A stretch of DNA of 19,462 nucleotides from JAVBMU01 sp031551755 (GTDB lineage: Bacteria; Actinomycetota; Actinomycetes; Actinomycetales; Cellulomonadaceae). Positions 1 through 6,712 of the stretch are shown piece by piece (the first letter of the stretch is position 1; every line of letters begins with the position of its first letter). Under the pieces are notes generated by a model. That model did no database searches. It saw only the letters and a list, made by a program, of their open reading frames with translations, and was not told where the DNA came from. A program made the translations under genes and the position numbers. The DNA lies in contig JAVBNE010000039.1 of assembly GCA_031551755.1 (NCBI GenBank), positions 1 to 19,462 of the forward strand, given 5' to 3'.

Positions 1-127
1 GAAGCTTGGTGCTCTTACGGCGCCGGGCGGCAACCAAGAGAAGCGCACCGAGGGCAAGGGCGGACATGGCGGCGACCGCGAGAAGGCCGCCCGTCGCGCC
101 GGTGTATGCGAGCTCGCATGTGGACAT
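1..127 (-). CDS. Tiny LAYTG-motif membrane-anchor peptide, partial (runs off left edge)
   Basis: Reading the minus strand from an ATG at 127 gives at least 42 residues with no stop before the window edge. A GGAG ribosome binding site lies 7 nt upstream (135-138), and the frame is closed just upstream by a stop at 200-202, so the start is well fixed. The product begins MSTCELAYTG, then has a hydrophobic stretch (about residues 13-34) followed by RRRK. LAxTG plus a hydrophobic helix plus an arginine cluster is the layout of a sortase sorting signal of the type linked to class E sortases in actinobacteria. Here it lies at the very N-terminus, not after a long secreted domain, so either the protein is only a sorting-signal-like peptide or the resemblance is accidental and this is a small one-helix membrane protein. 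It is divergent from the radical SAM gene at 372. The true C-terminus is not visible. Confidence 0.5.
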   Translation of the reverse strand, partial: MSTCELAYTGATGGLLAVAAMSALALGALLLVAARRRKSTKL

Positions 128-202
128 GAATGAACTCCGGAGTCGAGTCGTACGAAGGATTCCATTGCGCAGACGCACGGCGTGGCTCCCAGGTGACGTC
201 TA

Positions 203-216
203 GTGAAATTTTTCAC
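203..216. promoter_or_regulatory. AT-rich inverted repeat in a divergent intergenic region
   Basis: GTGAAA and TTTCAC form perfect 6-nt arms around a 2-nt centre. The site is conspicuously AT-rich in a GC-rich neighbourhood and lies between two divergent starts (127 minus, 372 plus), so it could be an operator or part of a promoter for the minus-strand gene. No regulator can be assigned. Confidence 0.3.
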
Positions 217-357
217 CCGCTCCACATGTATCAGACCGGACAACTGGGGTTGTAGTGCTGTCCACGCGGACCAGTCTCGGCATGACGCATGGGCAGTCAG
301 GCGGTTCGTGGGGCGGGTCATGACATTCGGCTCTCCCAGGCCGCTCTGAGCGGTTGC

Positions 358-363
358 TAGGGT
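358..363 (+). promoter_or_regulatory. -10 element for a leaderless radical SAM transcript
   Basis: TAGGGT fits the actinobacterial TAnnnT -10 consensus and ends 8 nt before the ATG at 372. That places transcription initiation at or next to the start codon. No ribosome binding site precedes the ATG, which agrees with a leaderless mRNA. No convincing -35 hexamer is visible. Confidence 0.45.
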
Positions 364-371
364 CATGGACC

Positions 372-1541
372 ATGGCAATTGATGTGGTGCAGGCCGCCCA
401 GGCCGCAGTTCGTTCGCAGCATTCCGATGTCCATGACCGACCGTTCATCGTGATCTGGGAGTCGACGCGGGCTTGTCCGCTGGCTTGCGTGCACTGCCGC
501 GCGACGGCGCAGCCGGACCGGAACCCGGGGGAGCTGACCACTGACGAGGCCACCGAGCTGATGCGTCAGATCGCCGCCTTCGGCAAACCGGCACCGCTGT
601 TCGTGATCACGGGCGGGGACCCGTTCCAGCGGCCGGATCTCTTCGAGTTGGTGCGCCGGGCCAATGATCTGGGGCTGCACCCGGCGGTGTCGCCGTCGGG
701 CACCCCCACGCTCACCGAGGAGAACCTCACCAAGCTTCATGATGCCGGCGCGCGGGCGATCTCCTTGTCGCTCGACGGTTCGACCGCCGAGCTGCACGAC
801 TCGTTCCGCCGGGTCGACGGCGTTTTCGACTGGACCATGAACGCTTGGCGGGTCGCTCGGCGCATCGGGCTCAAGGTGCAGGTGAACACCACGGTCTACC
901 GGGGGAATCTTGCCGACCTGCCCCGGATCGTGCAGCACGTCCAAGAAGAGGGCGCGATGACGTGGAGCGGTTTCCTACTCGTGCCCACCGGCCGCGGCAG
1001 TGAGCTCGACGCCCTCACGCCAGCCGAGGTCGAGGATGTCCTCAATTTCATTTACGACGCCGGTGACTACATCCCTTCGAAGACCACAGAGGGTCACCAT
1101 TTCCGCCGGGTGGTGCTGCAACGCAAGGAGATCGCGGAGCGTGGCGGTGATCCGGTTGCTGAGCTGGGTCTCGGCCCGCTGTACGCCACGTTGACCGCGG
1201 AATTGCGGGCAGCGTTCGAGGGGGTGCCGACCCGTCGCCGCCGCCCACCGATGAATGTGAACTCCGGTCGCGGCTTTGTGTTCATCTCCCACACCGGGAC
1301 AGTGCACCCCTCCGGGTTTCTGCCGTTGGCGGCCGGTAACGTCCGTGAACAGCCGCTGCCGCAGATCTACCGGGAGTCGGAGCTGTTCGTCGGCTTGCGC
1401 AAGCCCGACGAGTTCTCCGGTAAATGTGGACGCTGCGAATTCAATGTCGTCTGCGGCGGTTCGCGGTCGCGGGCCTATGCCGTGACTGGCGACCCCTTCG
1501 CTTCCGACCCGTGGTGCGCCTACCAGCCGCCCGGGGCGTAG
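372..1541 (+). CDS. Radical SAM/SPASM-twitch protein, TIGR04053-like
   Basis: A 389-residue radical SAM enzyme. The [4Fe-4S]-SAM motif CPLACVHC places cysteines at 35, 39 and 42. A GGDP motif stands where GGEP is usual, and SLSLDGS is the typical mid-barrel strand. The C-terminus has cysteines 352, 355, 361 and 382 (C-x2-C-x5-C-x20-C), enough for one auxiliary cluster (SPASM/twitch half). The HPSGFLPL segment has Ser where many SPASM proteins have Cys, which argues for a single auxiliary cluster. The overall pattern recalls the TIGR04053 family, related to the heme-synthesis enzyme AhbD; the substrate is unknown. The start at 372 is chosen because a -10 box (358-363) implies a leaderless message; an in-frame TTG at 354 would fall upstream of that box. 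The gene stands alone, divergent from the tiny LAYTG gene and convergent with greA. Confidence 0.85.
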   Translation: MAIDVVQAAQAAVRSQHSDVHDRPFIVIWESTRACPLACVHCRATAQPDRNPGELTTDEATELMRQIAAFGKPAPLFVITGGDPFQRPDLFELVRRANDLGLHPAVSPSGTPTLTEENLTKLHDAGARAISLSLDGSTAELHDSFRRVDGVFDWTMNAWRVARRIGLKVQVNTTVYRGNLADLPRIVQHVQEEGAMTWSGFLLVPTGRGSELDALTPAEVEDVLNFIYDAGDYIPSKTTEGHHFRRVVLQRKEIAERGGDPVAELGLGPLYATLTAELRAAFEGVPTRRRRPPMNVNSGRGFVFISHTGTVHPSGFLPLAAGNVREQPLPQIYRESELFVGLRKPDEFSGKCGRCEFNVVCGGSRSRAYAVTGDPFASDPWCAYQPPGA

Positions 1542-1618
1542 GTGGCGCTCGTTCCCGAGCGGCGCCGGGCGCGACGGCCTGGCGGCAGCGTGGCTCCGGC
1601 GGTTCTCGCCGGAAACAG

Positions 1619-1658
1619 CGACCGGCCGGGGCCTTCGTCAGAAGGCACCGGCCGGTCG
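1619..1658. terminator. Bidirectional hairpin terminator between convergent genes
   Basis: Eleven-bp perfect outer arms (1619-1629 with 1648-1658) continue, after one G/A mismatch, into a six-bp inner stem (1631-1636 with 1641-1646) capped by a GTCA loop. There is no T-tract on either side, as is common for high-GC actinobacterial terminators. It lies 78 nt after the radical SAM stop and 12 nt after the end of greA, so it could serve both. Confidence 0.75.
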
Positions 1659-1669
1659 CGTATGGTCGC

Positions 1670-2152
1670 TCAGCCCTGGTAGGGCCGCGCCCCCGTGATC
1701 TCCACCTCGATGGCGTTGCCGTTGGGCGCCGTGTAGGTCACGGTGTCCCCGACGTATTTGCCGTTGATCGCCGCACCCAGCGGCGAGGTGGGGGAGAAGA
1801 CGTCGATGTCGGTGCTGTCCGCGATCTCGCGGGAACCGAGCAGGAACTCCATGGGGTCGCCTGCGATGACGGCGGTGACCCGCATGCCGGGCTCGACCAT
1901 GCCGTCGTCGGGCGGGGTGCCGATCTGGACGTGCCGCAGCTTCTCGGTGATCTCGCGGATGCGTGCCTCGTGTTTGGCCTGCTCCTCACGGGCGGCGTGG
2001 TAGCCACCGTTCTCCTTGAGGTCGCCCTCGTCCCGTGCGGCGGCGATGCGCTCAGCAATTTCGGTGCGGCCCTCGCCGGACAGGTGGGCGAGTTCGGCCT
2101 GCAGCCTGTCGTATGCCTCCTGGGTCAACCAGGTGACGGGGGTCTCGGTCAC
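1670..2152 (-). CDS. greA: Transcription elongation factor GreA
   Basis: A 160-residue GreA of normal family length. The N-terminal coiled coil (about residues 5-75) contains the conserved stretches WLTQEAYDRL and EGDLKENGGYHAAREEQ, whose acidic residues at the coil tip enter the RNA polymerase secondary channel. The C-terminal FKBP-like domain carries SPTSPLGAAINGK and a final EVEITGARPYQG. GreA stimulates the intrinsic cleavage of backtracked RNA by RNA polymerase. The GTG at 2152 is chosen because GGAAGGAG (2159-2166) lies 6 nt upstream and it matches the mycobacterial GreA N-terminus; an ATG at 2185 would add 11 unconserved residues. Its position next to DUF4307 and mca matches M. tuberculosis. 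Confidence 0.97.
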   Translation of the reverse strand: MTETPVTWLTQEAYDRLQAELAHLSGEGRTEIAERIAAARDEGDLKENGGYHAAREEQAKHEARIREITEKLRHVQIGTPPDDGMVEPGMRVTAVIAGDPMEFLLGSREIADSTDIDVFSPTSPLGAAINGKYVGDTVTYTAPNGNAIEVEITGARPYQG

Positions 2153-2364
2153 GGTTCGCTCCTTCCGGGCAGGCAACAACCGCATCCGCGACGGCCGCCA
2201 TGAATAGCGGCCGTGTCGGGATGCCGTGCCCTTGCCCGGGTCGATGACGCTGCCGGGGTGGCGGCGTTAAATGACGGGGGAAACATCAAGATTACCAAAG
2301 TGTCCGCAGCCGAATCGCCAGTATTGCCGGAACCGACCGGCACCGGTCACGGATGTGCACCCGG

Positions 2365-2781
2365 TCAGTCGACCGCGCAAGACGAGACCACGCCAGTCGT
2401 CGCCAGTTCGGAGGTCGCGATCGTGGCCGTGTAATGCGCTTGGGTTTGCTCTGAGGGGCCGACCCGTATGTCGACCGTGCCCACCTGGGCAAAGTTCGTG
2501 GCCAGGGCATCAAGGGTGCATACGGCGGTCGTACCCGGTTTCATTGTGACTTCGAAGGTGACGTCGATCCGCTCTGAACTCACCACGTCGAAGCCCACAT
2601 CCGACCACCGCACCGGCCGGTCCGAATAGCCGATACCCAGCCAGACCACCAGCGCGACGCCGGCGGCGGCGAGGGCACCGATGCCGATGCGCCATGCGCG
2701 ACGGCGCCCGGCGCTCGGCGCTCGACCGTAGCGGCCCGGGGGGAGCGAAGCCGGACCCGCCGGATTCTGGTCGAACGCCAT
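2365..2781 (-). CDS. DUF4307-family membrane protein
   Basis: A 138-residue protein with a Pro/Gly/Arg-rich cytoplasmic N-terminus, one transmembrane helix (about residues 31-52) and an extracytoplasmic domain of about 85 residues containing two cysteines. The size, topology and position between greA and a divergent mca match the DUF4307 family (M. tuberculosis Rv1081c). The function is unknown. The ATG at 2781 is preferred because GAGG (2791-2794) lies 9 nt upstream; an in-frame upstream start at 2802 has no such site. The 212 nt between this gene and greA show no further gene. Family assignment rests on pattern and synteny. Confidence 0.8.
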   Translation of the reverse strand: MAFDQNPAGPASLPPGRYGRAPSAGRRRAWRIGIGALAAAGVALVVWLGIGYSDRPVRWSDVGFDVVSSERIDVTFEVTMKPGTTAVCTLDALATNFAQVGTVDIRVGPSEQTQAHYTATIATSELATTGVVSSCAVD

Positions 2782-2942
2782 AGTGTGTGTCCTCGGGGCC
2801 ACGTGCGCAGCAGGTGGACCGGTGTCGGCGAGTGTTGGTGAACTGCGCCATTATTGTCCCTGACTGTCTCCCGGAAACCCAGCCTGCCCAGGACGCGAGA
2901 TCGAAGTGGGCTGCCGAAACCTGTTCGTTGGAGGAGGAACAC

Positions 2943-3848
2943 GTGGCTGAAGCCGCGGCCGGAACGACCATCGGCGATGGGCCGTTGCGTCTACTCGCTG
3001 TGCATGCCCACCCCGATGACGAGTCGAGCAAGGGGGCCGCTACCTCCGCCCGCTATGTCGCCGAAGGAATGGAGGTGCTCGTGGCCACCTGTACGGGGGG
3101 CGAACGCGGGTCGATCCTGAACCCGAACTTCGGTGATCCGCCCACCACGGATGCTCAGATGTCGGCGTTGCGCCACCAGGAGATGGCGGCCGCTGCCCGG
3201 GCCTTGAGTGTGCGTCAGCAATGGCTGGGATTCGTCGACTCGGGGTTGCCCGAGGGCGACCCCCTGCCGCCGTTGCCACAGGGCTGTTTCGCGCTCCTTC
3301 CGCTGGCGGAGGCGGCGGCACCGCTCGTCGAGCTGGTCCGTGAGTTTCGCCCCCACGTCATCACCACTTATGACCCTTCGGGCGGTTACCCGCATCCGGA
3401 TCACATCATGTGCCACCGGGTCAGCGCCGAGGCGTTCGCGGCAGCCGGTGACCCCGAGCGGTATGTGCGAGAGGGTGGGGCGCCGGCGTGGACCCCGCTC
3501 AAGCTCTACTACAACCACGATTTCTCGATGGCCAGGATGCGCACGATGCACGAGGCCATGGTGGCGGTCGGGTTGGAGTCCCCCTTCGGGGATTGGGTTG
3601 AATCGAGGTCGGCGCGCGAGATCCCGGAGCGTACAGTGACCACACGCGTGGACGTCGCGCGGTACTTCCCCCGGCGGGATGCCGCACTGATCGCTCATGC
3701 CTCGCAGATCGACCCGGAGGGCTTCTTCTTCGCGGTGCCCCGGGACCTCGAAGCCGAGGTCTGGCCGTGGGAGGAGTTCGAGTTGGCGGAATCCCGCGTG
3801 CCGACAACCCTCCCCGAGACCGACCTATTCGCGGGCGTCAGGGAGTAG
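2943..3848 (+). CDS. mca: Mycothiol S-conjugate amidase Mca
   Basis: A zinc amidase that cleaves mycothiol S-conjugates into a mercapturic acid (exported) and GlcN-Ins (recycled), a cytoplasmic detoxification step. At 301 residues it is close to M. tuberculosis Mca (Rv1082, 288). The metal-binding motif VHAHPDDESSKG covers residues 20-31; the Lys after DDESS (residue 30) is typical of Mca rather than the deacetylase MshB. GGYPHPDHIMCH supplies the second metal-ligand region. TGGERGSILNP, HASQIDP and the C-terminal ETDLFAGV are also Mca-like. The GTG at 2943 is chosen for GGAGGA 5-6 nt upstream; the reading frame is open back to 2787 but without family similarity. The gene is divergent from DUF4307, and a tightly spaced gene follows 2 nt after its stop. 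Confidence 0.96.
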   Translation: MAEAAAGTTIGDGPLRLLAVHAHPDDESSKGAATSARYVAEGMEVLVATCTGGERGSILNPNFGDPPTTDAQMSALRHQEMAAAARALSVRQQWLGFVDSGLPEGDPLPPLPQGCFALLPLAEAAAPLVELVREFRPHVITTYDPSGGYPHPDHIMCHRVSAEAFAAAGDPERYVREGGAPAWTPLKLYYNHDFSMARMRTMHEAMVAVGLESPFGDWVESRSAREIPERTVTTRVDVARYFPRRDAALIAHASQIDPEGFFFAVPRDLEAEVWPWEEFELAESRVPTTLPETDLFAGVRE

Positions 3849-3850
3849 CA

Positions 3851-4135
3851 GTGATCACCGGAACCGTCACCAGTACGACCCCTAGCCCGTCGGGGGACCC
3901 GGTCAAGCAATTCGATCCGAATGAGGTGTCGCCCGGGTTGGCCGGCTTCCTGGCCGTCTTCGCCATCGCGCTCATCTGTATCGGCCTGTTCTTCGGCCTA
4001 TCCCGCCAGATGCGCCGCATGCGGCACAACGCGCAAGTCCGGGGAATTCCGCTCGACGATGGCCCGGTCAAGGCGACGATCCCCATGGCGGACGACACCC
4101 GGATCACTCTTGACGGCGACAGTGGGCCGAACTGA
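3851..4135 (+). CDS. Small single-helix membrane protein, Rv1083-like
   Basis: A 94-residue protein starting with GTG 2 nt after the mca stop. It has a short polar N-terminus, one transmembrane helix (about residues 30-51, ending LFFGL), then a strongly basic juxtamembrane segment (SRQMRRMRHN) and an acidic tail. By the positive-inside rule the C-terminus is cytoplasmic. The same position in M. tuberculosis holds Rv1083, a small protein of similar length and unknown function. The tight spacing on both sides (2 nt to mca, 2 nt to the nitrilase gene) indicates one transcript and probable translational coupling. Family identity is inferred from context and topology. Confidence 0.85.
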   Translation: MITGTVTSTTPSPSGDPVKQFDPNEVSPGLAGFLAVFAIALICIGLFFGLSRQMRRMRHNAQVRGIPLDDGPVKATIPMADDTRITLDGDSGPN

Positions 4136-4137
4136 CC

Positions 4138-4956
4138 GTGGCCGATACCGTGCGGGTGACCTGGGGGCAGATCCGCGTATCGAATGACCGGGCGGCGAAT
4201 CTCGAGGTGGCGTCTTCGGTCATCGACCAGGCCGCCCGGGTGGGTTCGCAGCTGGTCGTGCTCCCGGAGTACGCCTCGGCCTTCGACCCCCATGGGACGA
4301 CCGTGGCCGATGCCGAATCGCTGGACGGTCCGTTCATCTCCGGCCTGCGCGACCGTGCTCGGCGAACCGGTACCACGGTGGTGGCCGGCGTGCTGCTGCC
4401 GTCCACTGACCCGCAGAAGGCGGTGAACGCCGTCGTCGTGATCGACGCGGTCGGTGAGGTCGCGGGGGTCTATCGAAAGGTCCACCTCTACGACGCCTTC
4501 GGCCACCGGGAGTCCGACCGGCTCGTGGCCGGCCGCCCCGAGGCCCCGTCGGTGGTGTGGCAGGTCGGTGCGCTGACGTTCGGGGTCATCACGTGTTACG
4601 ACCTGCGGTTCCCGGAATCGGCTCGGCGAGTGGTCGACGCCGGTGCGCAGGTGATCGTGGTGCCGGCGGCCTGGGCCACTGGGCCGCACAAGGCCGACCA
4701 ATGGCGGACGCTGGCCAGGGCGCGGGCGATCGAGAACACCGTCGTCGTGCTCGCGGTGGGACAGGCAGGTCCGGGGGTCACCGGCTGTTCGTTGCTGGTG
4801 GGTCCCGACGGCGTGGTCGCAGTCGAATGTGATGCCGAGCCTCAGATCCGCACCGCGGATATCGATCCCGCGGCGCTCGAACAGGCGCGCGCGGTCAACC
4901 CGTCCCTGGCGAATCGGCGTTACGCCGTTGTCCCGGCAGCTGGGTCCGCGCAGTAG
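4138..4956 (+). CDS. Carbon-nitrogen hydrolase (nitrilase superfamily)
   Basis: A 272-residue omega-amidase/Nit-type hydrolase. The catalytic triad is visible: Glu44 in LPEYASAF, Lys113 in YRKVHLYDAFG and Cys152 in GVITCYDLRFPE. FPE, WATGP and ARAIEN segments are also typical. The family hydrolyses carboxamides or nitriles in the cytoplasm; the actual substrate cannot be read from the sequence. It starts with GTG 2 nt after the preceding stop and is the last gene of the mca run, convergent with the hemolysin III gene only 17 nt away. Its closest well-known relatives by motif are Nit1/Nit2-like omega-amidases. A role with mycothiol-derived or glutamine-derived amides is suggested by context only. 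Confidence 0.92.
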   Translation: MADTVRVTWGQIRVSNDRAANLEVASSVIDQAARVGSQLVVLPEYASAFDPHGTTVADAESLDGPFISGLRDRARRTGTTVVAGVLLPSTDPQKAVNAVVVIDAVGEVAGVYRKVHLYDAFGHRESDRLVAGRPEAPSVVWQVGALTFGVITCYDLRFPESARRVVDAGAQVIVVPAAWATGPHKADQWRTLARARAIENTVVVLAVGQAGPGVTGCSLLVGPDGVVAVECDAEPQIRTADIDPAALEQARAVNPSLANRRYAVVPAAGSAQ

Positions 4957-4973
4957 CGCGGCTGGCGAGACGG

Positions 4974-5732
4974 TCAGAGTGCGGCAATCGCAATGGCCAC
5001 GAAGTGGCAGCCGTATCCCACCACGGTGAGCACGTGGAAGATCTCGTGGAAGCCGAACCAGCGAGGGCTCGGGTTGGGCCGTTTCAGCCCGTAGACGACG
5101 GCCCCGAGGGTGTAGGCGAGCCCGCCGATGGCCACCAGCCACACGACCGCCGGACCACCGTCGGGGGAGTTCCAGAACTGGGGCATGTAGCCGACCGCGA
5201 CCCAGCCGAGGGCGACGTAGATCGGCACGTAGAGCCAGCGGGGGGCGCCGAGCCAGAACACCCGGGCCAGCAGGCCGATGATGGCGCCCGACCACACGAT
5301 GATCAGCAGGGTGGTCGCTGTCGATTTCGGGAGCAGCAGCACCGCGAGCGGCGTGTAGGTGCCCGCGATGACCAGGAAGATATTCGAGTGGTCCGCGCGA
5401 CGCAGGATGCCGGCCATGCGTGGCGACCAGTTCCCTCGGTGGTAGACGGCGCTGGTGCCGAAGAGCAGGCAGGCGCTCAGGCCGAAGACGGCGCAGGAGA
5501 CTTTCGCGGCGACCGGCGGGGCGAGCATCACGAGCACGATGCTGGCCACGAGGGCCAGCGGGAACGTCCCGGCATGAATCCACCCGCGCAGTCTGGGCTT
5601 GAGGGCGGTCACCACCACCTCCGCAGCATGCGCGATCCCGGATGGGTCCGAGTCCGGATGGCCGGTTGACGATTTCGCGGGGGGCGTGCCGGCGGGCGCT
5701 TGGTGGTCGGGGGTGGCTGATGCCGATGCCAC
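4974..5732 (-). CDS. Hemolysin III / PAQR-type membrane protein (TrhA family)
   Basis: A 252-residue integral membrane protein with about seven predicted helices after a hydrophilic, Pro/Ser-rich N-terminus of about 45 residues. Diagnostic stretches are SAVYHRGNWSP, RADHSNIFLVIAGTYTP and, near the end, GFHEIFHVLTVVGYGCHF, whose His residues form the PAQR-like metal site together with the HS of the RADHSN motif. Members were named for hemolytic activity of a Bacillus protein; in most bacteria the role is membrane-lipid related or unknown. The start is a GTG with GAGGAGGA 3 nt upstream (5736-5743), which is close. The position next to the cis-prenyltransferase matches Rv1085c-Rv1086. The strong inverted repeat just upstream suggests specific transcriptional control. 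Confidence 0.93.
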   Translation of the reverse strand: MASASATPDHQAPAGTPPAKSSTGHPDSDPSGIAHAAEVVVTALKPRLRGWIHAGTFPLALVASIVLVMLAPPVAAKVSCAVFGLSACLLFGTSAVYHRGNWSPRMAGILRRADHSNIFLVIAGTYTPLAVLLLPKSTATTLLIIVWSGAIIGLLARVFWLGAPRWLYVPIYVALGWVAVGYMPQFWNSPDGGPAVVWLVAIGGLAYTLGAVVYGLKRPNPSPRWFGFHEIFHVLTVVGYGCHFVAIAIAAL

Positions 5733-5760
5733 GGGTCCTCCTCGGATCGTCGTGGATAGC

Positions 5761-5796
5761 TACGCTAGCGTAACCTACGGTATCGTAGGTTACGCT
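5761..5796. promoter_or_regulatory. 30-bp perfect inverted repeat plus overlapping 12-bp palindrome, likely operator
   Basis: AGCGTAACCTACG (5767-5779) and CGTAGGTTACGCT (5784-5796) are perfect 13-nt arms around GTAT. A second palindrome, TACGCTAGCGTA (5761-5772), overlaps the first, so the half-site TACGCT/AGCGTA occurs three times. The site is 29 nt upstream of the hemolysin III start and about 150 nt upstream of the cis-prenyltransferase. Length and symmetry fit a dimeric TetR-type repressor, but no TetR gene is in the window; the local MarR gene is a possible alternative. Confidence 0.7.
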
Positions 5797-5942
5797 GGTC
5801 GAACGCGCGAGGACCTCACGCGCCCAGGCCGTGAAGATTTGGCACAGGGTGCCCATGGGTGCCGGAGCTTTGGCGATGGGACCTCAGCGGGAGCGGTACC
5901 GTGGAAGGCCTTAGATCCCCCACCTTTCCGAGGAACTCGCCC

Positions 5943-6704
5943 GTGCGCATGCCCCACCTCCTGTACGGACTGTATGAGCGTCGGCTGGCCGCCACCTTGG
6001 GGAATGGGCGCCTGCCTCGTCATGTCGGGGTCATTCTCGACGGGAACCGGCGGTGGGCTCGATCTTTCGGAGAAGCGGCCGCGACGGGGCATCGCCGCGG
6101 TGCAGACAAGATCGCGGAGTTCCTGGGATGGAGCGAGGACCTCGGGATTGAGGTCGTCACACTGTGGATGCTGTCGACGGACAACCTTTCCCGGTCAGCG
6201 GAGGAACTCACGGCCCTGCTCGACATCATTGACGACGCGGTCAGTGAGCTTGCTGCGACCGGCCGGTGGCGGCTAAGGGTGATGGGTCGCCTCGACCTGT
6301 TGCCGGAGCGGATCGCCCGCGCACTGCGCGATGCCGCGGAACAGACGGCGGCGGTCGAGGGCCTTCAGGTCAATGTCGCGATCGGCTACGGCGGCCGGCA
6401 TGAGATCGCCGACGCGGTGCGCTCCTACATCCGGGAGCAAGCTGCTCGTGGCGCCGACCTGACGTATCTTGCTGAGCATCTCGATGTGGAGCACATCGAG
6501 GAGCACCTGTACACCAAGGGGCAGCCTGATCCGGAGCTGCTCATCCGTACCTCTGGCGAACAGCGCCTGGGGGGTTTTCTCTTGTGGCAGAGCGCTCATT
6601 CGGAGTTCTACTTCTGTGAGGCGTACTGGCCGGACTTCCGCCGGGTCGACTACCTGCGTGCGCTGCGGGCCTATTCTCAGCGCGAACGGCGACTGGGAAA
6701 GTAG
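5943..6704 (+). CDS. cis-Prenyltransferase, probably short-chain (Z-FPP synthase-like, Rv1086 type)
   Basis: A 253-residue UppS-superfamily enzyme that condenses isopentenyl diphosphate onto an allylic diphosphate in the cis geometry. DGNRRWARS carries the catalytic Asp33; STDN, GYGGRHEI and the C-terminal IRTSGEQRLGGFLLWQSAHSE segment are the other conserved blocks. Compared with long-chain UppS, the third block reads LWMLSTDNL, with Leu where UppS has Trp and Met76 at the position of Leu84 in M. tuberculosis Rv1086 (Ala69 in E. coli UppS). A bulky residue there limits chain length, so a Z,E-farnesyl diphosphate synthase is more likely than the main UppS; automatic pipelines would probably say uppS. 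GTG 5943 is preferred for AGGA 8 nt upstream; ATG 5949 is the alternative. MarR follows after 8 nt. Confidence 0.92.
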   Translation: MRMPHLLYGLYERRLAATLGNGRLPRHVGVILDGNRRWARSFGEAAATGHRRGADKIAEFLGWSEDLGIEVVTLWMLSTDNLSRSAEELTALLDIIDDAVSELAATGRWRLRVMGRLDLLPERIARALRDAAEQTAAVEGLQVNVAIGYGGRHEIADAVRSYIREQAARGADLTYLAEHLDVEHIEEHLYTKGQPDPELLIRTSGEQRLGGFLLWQSAHSEFYFCEAYWPDFRRVDYLRALRAYSQRERRLGK

Positions 6705-6712
6705 GCGTTGTC

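Noticed and set aside
6..203. Plus-strand open frame at the left edge
   Set aside because: Arg/Ala-rich. The opposite strand encodes a small peptide with a clean ribosome binding site and a meaningful motif.
3838..5856. Long minus-strand open frame of 672 codons
   Set aside because: It is antisense to the nitrilase and small membrane-protein genes, and out of frame with the hemolysin III gene. It is Arg/Pro-rich as expected of a high-GC shadow frame.
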